This document shows, one piece after another, positions 19,976 through 29,214 of a stretch of DNA of 64,000 nt (positions within the stretch are counted from its first letter, which is position 1; every line of letters starts with the position of its first letter). The notes under the pieces were generated by a model. That model was not told the origin of the DNA and did no database searches. It saw only the letters and a list, made by a program, of their open reading frames with translations. A program made the translations under genes and the position numbers. Source of the stretch: Schaalia radingae (GTDB lineage: Bacteria; Actinomycetota; Actinomycetes; Actinomycetales; Actinomycetaceae); assembly GCF_900106055.1 (NCBI RefSeq), contig NZ_LT629792.1, positions 1,798,001-1,862,000 on the forward strand, read 5' to 3'.

Positions 19976-21232
19976 GTGACCACCTACATCGAGCACCTTC
20001 ACCTCGCTACAACCTCGCGCCACCGCCGCCTCAGCGCCCTTAAGAAACAAACTGGTCAGTACTACGCGCGCGTTAAGCGAGGCGTCACGTGGCGCATCGA
20101 TCCCAGCGCTACCCAGAGTGAAACGTGGAAGATCCGCAATGATGCCGCCTTGGCACGGATTGCGGCCACCTGTCTGACGCATCCGCACGCGACATTCATA
20201 GGCCCATCTGCAGCTTTGCTCCACGGCCTGTGGTGCTGGGACCGTTCGCCTGACGTTCACATCCTTACGCATGGCAGACCAGGAAACGAATCCCCGACCT
20301 TGCCTCGGATTGAGATTCGCTGCGGCCACCCTCGGCGATCCCCCATCGAAGCAAGCAGAATTTCTATCCCAGCTGCCCGAATAATGCGACACCAGGTACC
20401 AGCTGTCGGGCCGATACGCACGGTCAGAATCCGCGGATCCAGCATCGACCGCGGGCGTGAAAGCGACGTGTCGGGGTCGCGCCGTCGAATGCTGCTACGT
20501 GTGGCGACACTTGAGGACACGCTCATTTTGTGCGCTCTCACGATGCCGGCGAGCCACGCGTTCGTGACGCTATGCGACGGGATGCGTCGGCTGAGTCACT
20601 TCAACAAGCACCATCAGGACAGGTCTCGCAAGGCTGAAGAGCGTGTGCGAGCTGCTCTGGTCCGCCAGCTTAGTCGCTTTCCGAGGGAGCATCGCAATGT
20701 GGCTCGCGCGAGATGGCTCATACAGCATGCGGATGCGGGCTGCGAATCAATTGGCGAGGCGATGCTGCTGTGGATAGTTCGCAGTCGGAAGCTTCACGCT
20801 GTGCGCACACAGTTTGAAGTGCGCCAACGCCCAGCTGAGAGCCTTGCTGGAGCGCGCTCGGCGAGCGTGTACTTCATCGATATTGCTTTTCCGCGCGAGA
20901 AGGTCGCACTTGAATTTGACGGCCGCAGCAAACGAGGCGTGTCGCACTCACAGATCGCTCACTCTTACCAATCTGAGGGCAGGAGGCAGCGAGATTTGGA
21001 GGCGCGCGGCTGGGTTTTCGAACGCTTCATTTGGGACGATTTGCACCACCCTGAGCATTCGGCTGCGCGGATCGAAGCCCGGTTGCGTGGGACGCGCGTG
21101 GAAAGCGCTGATCGACGTATTGGTTCTCCGAATCGACGAGGGAGGCCGCGAGCGCCCGCGCGAGATCGGTGCCAACGAGTTGAATGCAGATGCCCTGAAT
21201 GTGGTGCACTGTTGAATGTGCTTGCTTCGTGA
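19976..21232 (+). CDS. DUF559-type protein with a Vsr/PD-(D/E)xK-like nuclease domain
   Basis: A 418-residue protein of a family common in actinobacteria; its biological role is unknown. The N-terminal 200 residues look like an AbiEi-type region (SAALLHGLWCWDRSP, VATLEDTLILCAL). The C-terminal domain has VYFIDIAFPREKVALEFDGR near residues 298-317 and RQRDLEARGWVFERFIWDDL near 340-360, which fit the acidic residues and strand order of a Vsr-like endonuclease fold. The GTG start has a strong GGAGGT site. The last 45 residues are Arg-rich and poorly conserved in appearance. Function as a nuclease is inference. Confidence 0.75.
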   Translation: MTTYIEHLHLATTSRHRRLSALKKQTGQYYARVKRGVTWRIDPSATQSETWKIRNDAALARIAATCLTHPHATFIGPSAALLHGLWCWDRSPDVHILTHGRPGNESPTLPRIEIRCGHPRRSPIEASRISIPAARIMRHQVPAVGPIRTVRIRGSSIDRGRESDVSGSRRRMLLRVATLEDTLILCALTMPASHAFVTLCDGMRRLSHFNKHHQDRSRKAEERVRAALVRQLSRFPREHRNVARARWLIQHADAGCESIGEAMLLWIVRSRKLHAVRTQFEVRQRPAESLAGARSASVYFIDIAFPREKVALEFDGRSKRGVSHSQIAHSYQSEGRRQRDLEARGWVFERFIWDDLHHPEHSAARIEARLRGTRVESADRRIGSPNRRGRPRAPARDRCQRVECRCPECGALLNVLAS

Positions 21233-21256
21233 AAGAACTGCCGAAAACTGCATGAA

Positions 21257-21293
21257 GGTGCCGAGCTCTACCTTGGTGGTACAGCTCGGCACC
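21257..21293. terminator. Bidirectional terminator hairpin
   Basis: GGTGCCGAGCT and AGCTCGGCACC form an 11-bp perfect stem with a 15-base loop. It lies between the plus-strand DUF559 gene and the minus-strand 39-residue peptide gene, downstream of both. No T tract is present. Confidence 0.75.
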
Positions 21294-21357
21294 TAGAGAC
21301 TAATCGGCGTGACTAAGCGTGCAAATTCGACAGGTCTTCGATCTGCGAATTAGTTGC

Positions 21358-21477
21358 TTACAGCGGCACACCAAGGTCTTTCAGGAAGTTGCGAGGGCCA
21401 TCGTATTGGATCGCAATGAGGCCGGCGAACGCTGCGAGAGCGCCAAAAAGAACGAGCTTGAAGAGTTTTTTGATCAC
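21358..21477 (-). CDS. 39-residue single-span membrane peptide
   Basis: Starts at GTG 21477 with GGAGGAG 6 bases upstream. The product begins MIKKLFKLVLFGALAAFAGL, a lysine-anchored hydrophobic segment, and ends RNFLKDLGVPL after a short hydrophilic linker. The strong ribosome site, clean lysine anchor and bounded hairpin downstream argue that it is expressed. I do not recognise a family. It could be a small membrane regulator or a toxin-like peptide; neither is shown. Confidence 0.6.
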   Translation of the reverse strand: MIKKLFKLVLFGALAAFAGLIAIQYDGPRNFLKDLGVPL

Positions 21478-21600
21478 GGTGTCTCCTCCATTTGACTAGT
21501 GGATCAACGTAGTCAATTCTATGTGCTTCTCTGCGCCAATGCAGGGACTCGATACTGTTCTTCCGCCGTTAATAGTCTCCAATTCCCACCTCCTTCTCTC

Positions 21601-21735
21601 CCCTACTGTCGATTTCAAGGCCCATCCGACGGTTCTCTCCACGCATCTCGATCCACAAATGCCTGCTGGCCAGTGACGATGCGTGGGGCACCCTCGTCAA
21701 TTGGGAGGATACGGCAGCCAAATCGACACTTGGGT
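21601..21735. repeat. Paired-arm element 4
   Basis: Left arm CCCTACTGTCGATTTC and right arm AAATCGACACTTGGG (21721-21735) are imperfect inverted repeats. Inside is a 9-bp inverted repeat CCACGCATC (21639-21647) and GATGCGTGG (21679-21687) and an exact ATTGACGAGGG copy on the minus strand. The flanks are CCTCCTTCTCTC before and GGCGGGGAGGGAAA after. Confidence 0.82.
21692..21702 (-). repeat. ATTGACGAGGG motif inside element 4
   Basis: Exact copy, followed on the minus strand by TGCCCCACGCATCG, close to the extended consensus with CCCACGC. Confidence 0.82.
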
Positions 21736-21879
21736 GGACAGGGCGGCGGGGAGGGAAACAGCACCATTTTGCGACTGTGGCAACCAAGATCTGAAGAAAC
21801 CTCGGACACAAAATCGCCAGAGGCCTCGGAAGCGTCACGACACTCGATGTCAGAGCCAAAAGGCCACATCACGGCGCTC

Positions 21880-22833
21880 TTAGTGCCCGTTATTTGCCCC
21901 TCCACTTTGGGCGTCGCCACTGTCAGTTTCCTCAGGCGCTGCGCCTTCGGCACCGATATCCTCTCCAGCCAACTCGGCCCTCCGGTAAAGGCGCTCCAGC
22001 GCGTGAGCTGCACCTTCAGCCTGCATGCCGTTCGTCCAGTAGAGCGAATGAGCCGAGCGCTGAATACCTGTGCGCCGGCTCCCCTGGCAAAATAGATCCT
22101 CCGCAACGCAAAAGTCACGAATCCGGGTGGCAAATTCAGCTAAAGCCTGCGAGTGTCGCGGCAACATCCCGTTAAAACGCGGATCGTAGTCGCCGCGGTT
22201 ATACGGCATCGACCCAACAAAACCAGGATCACCGTATAGCTCGACGGCAGCAATCGCCTTCCGCGCAGGCTCACTCAGTCGCTCGACATCGCCCATGATC
22301 AGCCGGTCTTCAGGCTTGCTCAGCGTCTCAGCGACAACGATCGCGCCCTGCGAATAACCCACGAGCACGTATTTCTGATTCGGGCACCGAGCTGCGCCAT
22401 CTTCAAGCATCGCGGTCAGAGCTAAAACCCCGTCTTCGACGGAAGCATTAACGTCAAAACTTGCGGGATATTCCAGCGCAATGGCACGCGCGTCTTTCGA
22501 CCATTTCTCAACGATCTCGCCCGCTACGGCATCAGTGAGGCCACCGCCGCCGGTCTCCTCATTCGTTCCACGCGCATTAATCGCCACGACGTCCACGCAT
22601 TCTCCGGTGGTCATGAAAGACTGCTCGGCTGGATGGCTGGATTGGGACTGGTCGGGGGCAGCTTCGATGGGGTTGTCGGTTTCGATTTCCGATTGGTTCG
22701 ACAAGGTTGACTGATTCGAAAGGGCGGATTGAGCGAGAGACTGCTCCGGCTCGGCAGGGCTGTTACCGGCCACACACCCGGCTGCAGTGAGTGCCGTCAC
22801 AGCAATCAGCGCAGGTAGTCCGAGCTTTCTCAT
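21880..22833 (-). CDS. Cutinase-family lipoprotein (serine esterase)
   Basis: A lipoprotein signal ends at LTAAGC (Cys 20), so the mature protein should be anchored to the outer face of the membrane. A Ser/Gln-rich linker runs to about residue 72. The alpha/beta hydrolase domain has VVAINARGTNE near 82 and the nucleophile motif GYSQG with Ser 161; a His in AEGAAHALERLY near residue 280 is a likely catalytic partner. The cutinase family hydrolyses esters; the natural substrate here is unknown. It stands alone, flanked by elements 4 and 5. A one-mismatch ATTGACGAGGG copy lies just upstream at 22870-22880. Confidence 0.85.
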   Translation of the reverse strand: MRKLGLPALIAVTALTAAGCVAGNSPAEPEQSLAQSALSNQSTLSNQSEIETDNPIEAAPDQSQSSHPAEQSFMTTGECVDVVAINARGTNEETGGGGLTDAVAGEIVEKWSKDARAIALEYPASFDVNASVEDGVLALTAMLEDGAARCPNQKYVLVGYSQGAIVVAETLSKPEDRLIMGDVERLSEPARKAIAAVELYGDPGFVGSMPYNRGDYDPRFNGMLPRHSQALAEFATRIRDFCVAEDLFCQGSRRTGIQRSAHSLYWTNGMQAEGAAHALERLYRRAELAGEDIGAEGAAPEETDSGDAQSGGANNGH

Positions 22834-23023
22834 CCGTCACTCCCTCTCGGTTCCACCCAAATTCTACCCATTAACGAGGGAGACTCCCATCTACTGCTAC
22901 ACGCAGTACGCTCCAGATCGGCATCAGTGAGTTTTCTCGATGTTTCGGGCCGACTTTGACGATCCATATTCTGGGAATCGTCGGCAGATCTGTACTTTCC
23001 TTCTCCCTCTCCTTCCCTCTTTC

Positions 23024-23157
23024 CCCGTCTGTCGATCTGAAGGGCAGGTCACCGGCAATCGCACCCACGGACGAGGCATTTGCACTGGTCAGGAGTAACC
23101 TCACGGGAGGTAGAGCCGTGATGAATCCAGTGAGAGGCTTCCAGGTCGACAGGTGGG
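23024..23157. repeat. Paired-arm element 5
   Basis: Left arm CCCGTCTGTCGATCTG (23024-23039) and right arm CAGGTCGACAGGTGGG (23142-23157), about 102 bp apart. The core contains GCACTGGTCAGG, a variant of the GCAGGTCA box. A clear CCTTCTCCCTCTCC tract precedes it. It lies between the divergent cutinase and DUF6318 genes, a gap of about 400 bp with no other feature. Confidence 0.8.
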
Positions 23158-23231
23158 TGCAGAAAGAGTTTGATCCACAATTATGAATTGGGTCTGTACG
23201 GGCAGCAGTACTGTTCCGTAGTGTGGTGCAC

Positions 23232-23903
23232 ATGACACGACGATCACGACGCGCCGCGCGCACTAGGCTGCTGGTTCCAGTAGTGGCCGGAATGATCATG
23301 CTGGCTGCATGTAGCCAGGCACAAGACGGGCAAAGCAACAACATTGAAGTCTCTGCCAATCAAAGTGGGTCAGGCGATGCAGCCCACAGCATACCCATGT
23401 CGGGCGAGTACCCGGTCTTGCCCGACGGGAAGCTCGGCAGGCCCGTGGACTGGGTGGAACCACACGAACCACAACTGCCCAGTGCTGCCACCAACATGGA
23501 CGCGTTCGGGGCACGCTACTTCGCCGAGTACTACCTCAACCTCCTCGCATACTCCATCAACACCGGCAACACCACCACCCTCAAAAAAGTCAGCAGCCCA
23601 GACTGCAAACTCTGCCAAGTCAACTTAACGAAAATCGCTGATCAATACGAAAAAGGAGGATGGGCGGAAGGCATAGGGTATGAGGTCGCCGAGTTCAACG
23701 ATGTTCTCACTCATCCAGATGATGAGAATCTCTACTTCGTAGAAATGCTTGTCCAAGCAGCGCCATACACAAACTACTCAAATGACTCCATTTCTAACTA
23801 CCCTGACAAAGAACTGGTATTCCAGGTAGAAGTCCAAGCAAGAGAGCGGTCCTTCGTCACCAAGTCGTTATACGCCGAATCACCTGAAAGCCCCCAGTCA
23901 TGA
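23232..23903 (+). CDS. DUF6318-like lipoprotein
   Basis: A basic start (MTRRSRRAARTR), a hydrophobic stretch and a lipobox MLAAC give a predicted lipoprotein. The core has AYYFAEYY-like ARYFAEYYLNLLAYSINTG and SSPDCKLCQ with a CxxC pair, followed by a beta-rich half. This matches the DUF6318 pattern known from actinomycete lipoproteins; no function is established. The ATG at 23232 has no good ribosome site. It is coupled to the next gene by an ATGA overlap. Confidence 0.72.
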   Translation: MTRRSRRAARTRLLVPVVAGMIMLAACSQAQDGQSNNIEVSANQSGSGDAAHSIPMSGEYPVLPDGKLGRPVDWVEPHEPQLPSAATNMDAFGARYFAEYYLNLLAYSINTGNTTTLKKVSSPDCKLCQVNLTKIADQYEKGGWAEGIGYEVAEFNDVLTHPDDENLYFVEMLVQAAPYTNYSNDSISNYPDKELVFQVEVQARERSFVTKSLYAESPESPQS

Positions 23904-24742
23904 GTGCATTCCATCTCGTCGAGCCCGTTTTAGCAATGTCATTTCTTGTCATGAGTGCACCTGTAGGAGACACAAATGACAGCTGGGATCAAGACATTCT
24001 TAAGGCAGACAATAACGTGCTGACTGTCAAACACACCTTTACCCAGGTGGTGTCGGTGCCTGGTGTGGAGGGTGCTGGCGTGGAGAATGTTGACGCCGCT
24101 GGTGCTGGTGGTGTGGTTGAGGTTGTTGAGGGGCCGGTTGGTGGGTTTCGTGTACCGGGCTGGCAGGTGCGCTGCAAGATCGGCACCGGCACAGCCGGCG
24201 CCACACCAGCAGACAAATGCACCCCACCACCAACAGAAAAACCTGAAGGAAAAGAACCAGACCAGCCCGCCACTCCGTCAACCGACACCATCGCACGCAC
24301 AGCCCTGAACACCATCACCCTACGCGGCGCAGGCCTGACCATCCAACCACACCAACACGCCTTCACCGAAGTGCCCTCCAACATCTACGCCGCCACCCCC
24401 ACCCAAACCCACACCCTCACCGTCTTCAACCACACCGTCACCCTCACCCTTCACGCCTCCACCTACACATTCGACTTCAACGACCACACCCCGCCACTGG
24501 TCACCACCACCCCAGGAAACCCCTACCCCAACATGGTGCACACACACTCATGGCAAAACGAATCACCCCACCAAACCGTCACACTCACCACCACGTGGGA
24601 CGTCACACTAACCAACCCGTTCACCGGCACCACGCACACAATCCCTAGCATTACAAGCACAAGAGAAACCAGCGCCCCATTCCTGTTAACCAAACCCCAC
24701 CAAGTCCTCACCGACCACGCCGAAAAAACCCACGGACACTAA
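23900..24742 (+). CDS. Thr/Pro-rich secreted-type protein coupled to the DUF6318 lipoprotein
   Basis: 280 residues. A weak hydrophobic N terminus (LVEPVLAMSFLVMSAPVG) may be a signal. Residues 90-130 are Pro/Lys/Glu-rich linker, and the C-terminal half is a Thr-rich beta domain (TLTVFNHTVTLTLHASTYTF, VTLTTTWDVTLTNPFTGT). From about 24180 the coding strand is very C/A-rich and almost G-poor, unlike neighbours. Same-strand coupling suggests the pair works together at the cell surface. No function is recognised. Confidence 0.65.
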   Translation: MSAFHLVEPVLAMSFLVMSAPVGDTNDSWDQDILKADNNVLTVKHTFTQVVSVPGVEGAGVENVDAAGAGGVVEVVEGPVGGFRVPGWQVRCKIGTGTAGATPADKCTPPPTEKPEGKEPDQPATPSTDTIARTALNTITLRGAGLTIQPHQHAFTEVPSNIYAATPTQTHTLTVFNHTVTLTLHASTYTFDFNDHTPPLVTTTPGNPYPNMVHTHSWQNESPHQTVTLTTTWDVTLTNPFTGTTHTIPSITSTRETSAPFLLTKPHQVLTDHAEKTHGH

Positions 24743-24895
24743 CCGAACAGAGAAACCACAAAGAAAACCGAGAAAACACCAGCTCATTCAAGAAAGATAA
24801 CCGCCTCGACATCGCAATCGGTACTTCCTTGAAAGAGACAGTGACTGAGCGGGGAGGGAGTCGCCAGACCACACAATGAATCTCTCTCGCGCACC

Positions 24896-25091
24896 TTAAG
24901 CTTTCCCTCACCGCACAGGCTCTCCTTCACCGCACAAGGAAACTCGCCACGCCACAACGAGGAGCCCCCACCACACCGCTTAAGGCAACTCGCCCAGTCG
25001 CGGAGGAAATACTCCCCTCAGCGCACAAAGAGCCTCACCACACCGTAACGAGGGACTTCATCACACCGTGCAAGGCACCACACCGCGCCAT
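24896..25091. repeat. Degenerate tandem array of about 20-26 bp
   Basis: Units resembling CACCGCACAAGGAAACTCGCC recur at roughly 24906, 24930, 24974, 25015, 25034, 25057 and 25075, with drift. The array lies between the convergent plus-strand secreted-protein gene and rpoC. No ORF or RNA is supported in 24743-25091. Confidence 0.5.
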
Positions 25092-25143
25092 AAAAAGAAG
25101 CGGCTGGTGCAAGCCCGCCGCAATTCGCGGGCTTACACCAGCC
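25091..25143 (-). terminator. Intrinsic terminator of rpoBC
   Basis: A 17-bp stem with one mismatch (GGCTGGTGTAAGCCCGC pairs with GCGGGCTTGCACCAGCC) and an 8-base loop, followed by CTTCTTTTT on the minus strand. It begins 16 bp after the rpoC stop. Confidence 0.9.
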
Positions 25144-25158
25144 ACCTGAGGTTAACGG

Positions 25159-28100
25159 TCAGTTCTGGCCGTGGAACGGAATTCCGAAATCGATCGAGTC
25201 GAGCGAGGCCAGGAAGGACTCAGGAACTTCTCCATCCTGGAAATCCAGTTCGGAATAGTTCGCATCGGCCATTGCCTCAGCAGTGGGCTCCACGACAACC
25301 TGGTTGTAGCGAGCCAGGCCGGTGCCGGCCGGGATCAACTTTCCGAGGATGACGTTCTCCTTCAGACCCACCAGGTGATCAACCTTGCCGTTCATGGCGG
25401 CTTCGGTCAGGACCTTTGTGGTCTCCTGGAAAGACGCAGCCGACAGCCACGAATCCGTTGCCAACGACGCCTTGGTGATACCCATCAGCATCTGACGACC
25501 TGACGCGGGCTGACCGCCCTCGGCGGCAACTCGACGGTTGGCCGACAAGTACGCTGAACGATCCACCAGCTGACCCGGCATGAACGAGGTGTCGCCCGGC
25601 TCCAGAATAGTGATCTTGCGCAGCATCTGGCGCACGATGACCTCGATGTGCTTGGCGTGAATACCCACACCCTGATCGCGGTAGACCTTCTGCACCTCAT
25701 CAACCAGCTGCTTCTGAGCCACATTGCGGCCCATAATACGCAGGACCTCCTTGGGATCCAACTGGCCTTCAGTCAACGGGGTTCCAGCTTCGATGTGGTC
25801 GCCCTCGTTCACCAGGAGTTTCTGGCGACGAGTCACCTCGATGACTGAATCCTCACGGCCATCATCGCGAGTGATCACGATCTTGCGTGAACCGGGATCT
25901 TCGTCGTCAATATGGACGCGACCGGCGGCCTCGTTCATCTTGGCTTCAATCTTCGGGCTGCGCGCCTCGAAGAGCTCCTGAACACGCGGCAGACCCTGGG
26001 TAATGTCAGCAGCCGACGCAGCACCACCGGTGTGGAACGTACGCATCGTCAGCTGGGTACCAGGCTCACCAATCGACTGAGCTGCGATAATACCGACAGC
26101 TTCACCGATCGAGACACGCTTACCGGTGGCCAGCGAACGGCCATAACAGCTGGCGCACACGCCCACCGCCGACTCACAGGTCAGCACGGAACGGGTCGTC
26201 ACCTCGGTCACACCGGCGGCAACCATCTGAGCAATCAGGTCATCACCAATGTCGGTGCCAGCCTCCGCCACGACAGTGCCATCTTCACCCACCGCATCGC
26301 GAGCAAGCGTACGGGCGTACGCGGTAGTCTCAACCGCTTCAACGGCTTCCCACTCGTCAAACTCGTTCTTGCGGGCGATCGGCACGCGAATGCCGGCGCG
26401 GGTACCGCAGTTCTCTTCACGCACAATCACGTCCTGCGACACGTCGACCAGACGGCGGGTCAGGTAACCAGATTCGGCGGTACGAAGAGCGGTATCAGCC
26501 AGACCCTTACGAGCGCCGTGAGTTGCGATGAAGTACTCCAGAACCGTCAGGCCTTCACGGTAGTTTGCCTTAATCGGACGCTCAATGAGCTTCTGCTTCG
26601 GGTCAGACACCAGACCACGCATACCGGCGATCTGCTGGACCTGGCTCCAGTTACCACGAGCACCCGACGACACCATGCGGTAGACGGTGTTGCGAGCATC
26701 GAAGTTCTGACGCATGTCGTCAGCAACTTCCTCAGTGCACTTCAGCCACAGCTTGACCAGTTCCTCGTACCGGGTTTCTTCCAGGATGATACCGGTGTCG
26801 AACTGGTCCTGAATCTCCGCAGCCTTGGCTTCGTAACGCGCCAGGATTTCTTCCTTGCGGTCTGACGCCTGAATGTCAGAGAACGCGATTGTGATGCCAG
26901 ACCAAGTTGACCAGTGGAAACCGGCAGCTTTCAGTGCGTCCAGAGATTCGGCGACGAGGACGTTCGGGTAACGCTCCGTCAATGTGTTAACGATCGTTCC
27001 CAGCTGCTTCTTACCCACAACGTAGTTGACGAACGGGTAGTCGACCGGCAGAGTCTCGTTGAAGATCGCGCGCCCCAGCGAGGTTTCCAGCAGGATCGGA
27101 TCGCCTTCTTCCCAGTTCTCCGGGACTTCCCAGCCCTTGGGCGGCACAATGTCGGTGAAGCGGATCCGTGCACGGGCATTCAGATCCAGTTCGCCACGAT
27201 CAAACGCCATACGTGCCTCAGCCACTGACGAATAGCACGGCACAACCGGCTCACCGTTTTCATCAGTCGCCACCTCAACAGCCGGATCAGGATCACTGGT
27301 CAGGTGGAACAGACCAATGATCATGTCCTGCGACGGCATTGCAACAGGGCGACCGTCGGAAGGCTTGAGGATGTTGTTCGTCGACAACATCAGGATGCGT
27401 GCCTCAGCCTGAGCCTCAGCACCCAGCGGGAGGTGGACTGCCATCTGGTCACCGTCAAAGTCAGCGTTGAACGCGCCACAGGCCAGCGGGTGCAGCTGAA
27501 TAGCTTTACCTTCAATCAGCTGCGGTTCGAAGGCCTGAATGCCCAGGCGGTGCAGTGTAGGTGCGCGGTTCAGCAGTACCGGGTGCTCACGAATAACGTC
27601 GTCGAGGACGTCCCACACCTCGGGGCGCTGGCGCTCAACCTTACGCTTGGCTGCCTTGACGTTCTGCGCGAACGACTTCTCAACCAGGCGCTTCATCACG
27701 AATGGCTTGAACAGTTCCAGAGCCATCTGCTTGGGCAGACCGCACTGGTGCAGTTTCAGCTGCGGGCCCACCACGATGACCGAACGGCCCGAGTAGTCCA
27801 CGCGCTTACCGAGCAGGTTTTGACGGAAACGACCCTGCTTGCCCTTGAGCATGTCAGAGATCGACTTCAGCGGGCGGTTACCAGGACCGGCCACGGGGCG
27901 GCCACGACGGCCGTTGTCGAACAGCGCGTCCACAGACTCCTGCAGCATGCGCTTTTCGTTGTTGACAATGATCTCGGGCGCACCCAGCTCCAGCAGCCTC
28001 TTCAGGCGCGTGTTGCGGTTGATGACGCGACGGTACAGATCGTTCAGGTCCGAGGTCGCAAAGCGGCCACCGTCCAGCTGAACCATCGGGCGCAGATCCG

Positions 28101-29064
28101 GCGGGATGACGGGGATAGCGGTCAGCACCATCGACTCCGGCTTGTTACCGGTTTGCACAAAGGCGTTGACGACCTTCAGGCGCTTGATCGCCCGGGTCTT
28201 GCGCGGGCCCGACTCGTTGGCGATCGTGTTGCGCAGGTTCTCCACTTCGGCATCCAGGTCGAAGGTCTGCAGACGCTTCTGAATGGCGGCTGCACCCATA
28301 TCGCCCTTGAAGTACGTGCCGTAGCGCAGCTGCATGGCGCGGTACAGGCGCTCGTCACCTTCCAGGTCACCAACCTTGAGGTCGCGGAAACGCTCCCACA
28401 CGGTCTCCAGCTGTTCCAGGTCGCGGTCGAAACGGCGGCGAATCTGCCCCATTTCGCGTTCCCCTGCCTTGCGTTCACGGTCGCGATCGGCAGCTTTGGC
28501 GCCATCGGCTTCCATCTGTGCCAGGGTCTGCTCCAGCTTTTCGGCGCGCTGGTTGATCGCGTCGTCACGCTGGGACTCCAGGTGGCCCTTTTCAACTTCG
28601 AGCTCGCTGCGCAGGTCGGCAAGGTCCTCGTCGCGACCCTTTTCGTCAACCTCGGTGATCATGTAGGCAGCGAAGTAGATAACCTTTTCGAGGTCCTTCG
28701 GAGCCAGGTCCAGGACGTATCCGAGGCGTGAGGGCACGCCTTTGAAGTACCAGATGTGCGTGACAGGCGCTGCCAGGTCGATATGACCCATGCGCTCGCG
28801 ACGCACCTTCGAGCGTGTGACTTCGACGCCACACTTTTCACACACGATGCCCTTGTAGCGCACGCGCTTGTACTTGCCACACGCGCATTCCCAGTCGCGG
28901 GTCGGACCAAAAATCTGTTCACCGAACAAGCCGTCGCGCTCAGGCTTGAGGGTGCGGTAGTTAATCGTTTCGGGCTTTTTTACCTCGCCGTGGGACCATC
29001 CTGAGATGTCATCTGTCGTTGCCAGGGTGATCTTGAGGCTGTCGAACGTCTTAGCGTCGATCAA
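25159..29064 (-). CDS. rpoC: DNA-directed RNA polymerase subunit beta'
   Basis: Catalytic subunit of RNA polymerase. The N-terminal zinc ribbon [20 protein letters not shown] is near residues 60-79, and the active-site [15 protein letters not shown] holds the Mg-binding aspartates near 535. The second zinc site reads [13 protein letters not shown]. Length 1301 is typical. It is separated from rpoB by 150 bp that contain a motif-bearing inverted repeat. Confidence 0.98.
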   Translation of the reverse strand: MIDAKTFDSLKITLATTDDISGWSHGEVKKPETINYRTLKPERDGLFGEQIFGPTRDWECACGKYKRVRYKGIVCEKCGVEVTRSKVRRERMGHIDLAAPVTHIWYFKGVPSRLGYVLDLAPKDLEKVIYFAAYMITEVDEKGRDEDLADLRSELEVEKGHLESQRDDAINQRAEKLEQTLAQMEADGAKAADRDRERKAGEREMGQIRRRFDRDLEQLETVWERFRDLKVGDLEGDERLYRAMQLRYGTYFKGDMGAAAIQKRLQTFDLDAEVENLRNTIANESGPRKTRAIKRLKVVNAFVQTGNKPESMVLTAIPVIPPDLRPMVQLDGGRFATSDLNDLYRRVINRNTRLKRLLELGAPEIIVNNEKRMLQESVDALFDNGRRGRPVAGPGNRPLKSISDMLKGKQGRFRQNLLGKRVDYSGRSVIVVGPQLKLHQCGLPKQMALELFKPFVMKRLVEKSFAQNVKAAKRKVERQRPEVWDVLDDVIREHPVLLNRAPTLHRLGIQAFEPQLIEGKAIQLHPLACGAFNADFDGDQMAVHLPLGAEAQAEARILMLSTNNILKPSDGRPVAMPSQDMIIGLFHLTSDPDPAVEVATDENGEPVVPCYSSVAEARMAFDRGELDLNARARIRFTDIVPPKGWEVPENWEEGDPILLETSLGRAIFNETLPVDYPFVNYVVGKKQLGTIVNTLTERYPNVLVAESLDALKAAGFHWSTWSGITIAFSDIQASDRKEEILARYEAKAAEIQDQFDTGIILEETRYEELVKLWLKCTEEVADDMRQNFDARNTVYRMVSSGARGNWSQVQQIAGMRGLVSDPKQKLIERPIKANYREGLTVLEYFIATHGARKGLADTALRTAESGYLTRRLVDVSQDVIVREENCGTRAGIRVPIARKNEFDEWEAVEAVETTAYARTLARDAVGEDGTVVAEAGTDIGDDLIAQMVAAGVTEVTTRSVLTCESAVGVCASCYGRSLATGKRVSIGEAVGIIAAQSIGEPGTQLTMRTFHTGGAASAADITQGLPRVQELFEARSPKIEAKMNEAAGRVHIDDEDPGSRKIVITRDDGREDSVIEVTRRQKLLVNEGDHIEAGTPLTEGQLDPKEVLRIMGRNVAQKQLVDEVQKVYRDQGVGIHAKHIEVIVRQMLRKITILEPGDTSFMPGQLVDRSAYLSANRRVAAEGGQPASGRQMLMGITKASLATDSWLSAASFQETTKVLTEAAMNGKVDHLVGLKENVILGKLIPAGTGLARYNQVVVEPTAEAMADANYSELDFQDGEVPESFLASLDSIDFGIPFHGQN

Positions 29065-29153
29065 GGTCTCGCTCCTTGCATTAGTTCGTCGGTTCCAGCG
29101 TAAGTGGTCTGCTCAAGCCCGCCGCTGGAGGGGCTGAGGTTCCCCGCAAGCGC

Positions 29154-29190
29154 GTCGCCCTCGTTCGTCGTCTTGATTGACGAGGGCGAC
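29154..29190 (+). repeat. Inverted repeat carrying the ATTGACGAGGG motif
   Basis: GTCGCCCTCGT (29154-29164) and ACGAGGGCGAC (29180-29190) form an 11-bp perfect inverted repeat with a 15-base loop. The right half is part of an exact ATTGACGAGGG copy (29176-29186). It could form a hairpin in the rpoB-rpoC transcript, but there is no T tract. Confidence 0.78.
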
Positions 29191-29214
29191 CTGTGCGCCG
29201 CGGAACCGACTGAG

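Noticed and set aside
27304..28731. Long plus-strand reading frame of 475 codons opposite rpoC
   Set aside because: It is antisense to a conserved RpoC region, has no ribosome site or recognisable domain, and is explained by high-GC codon bias.
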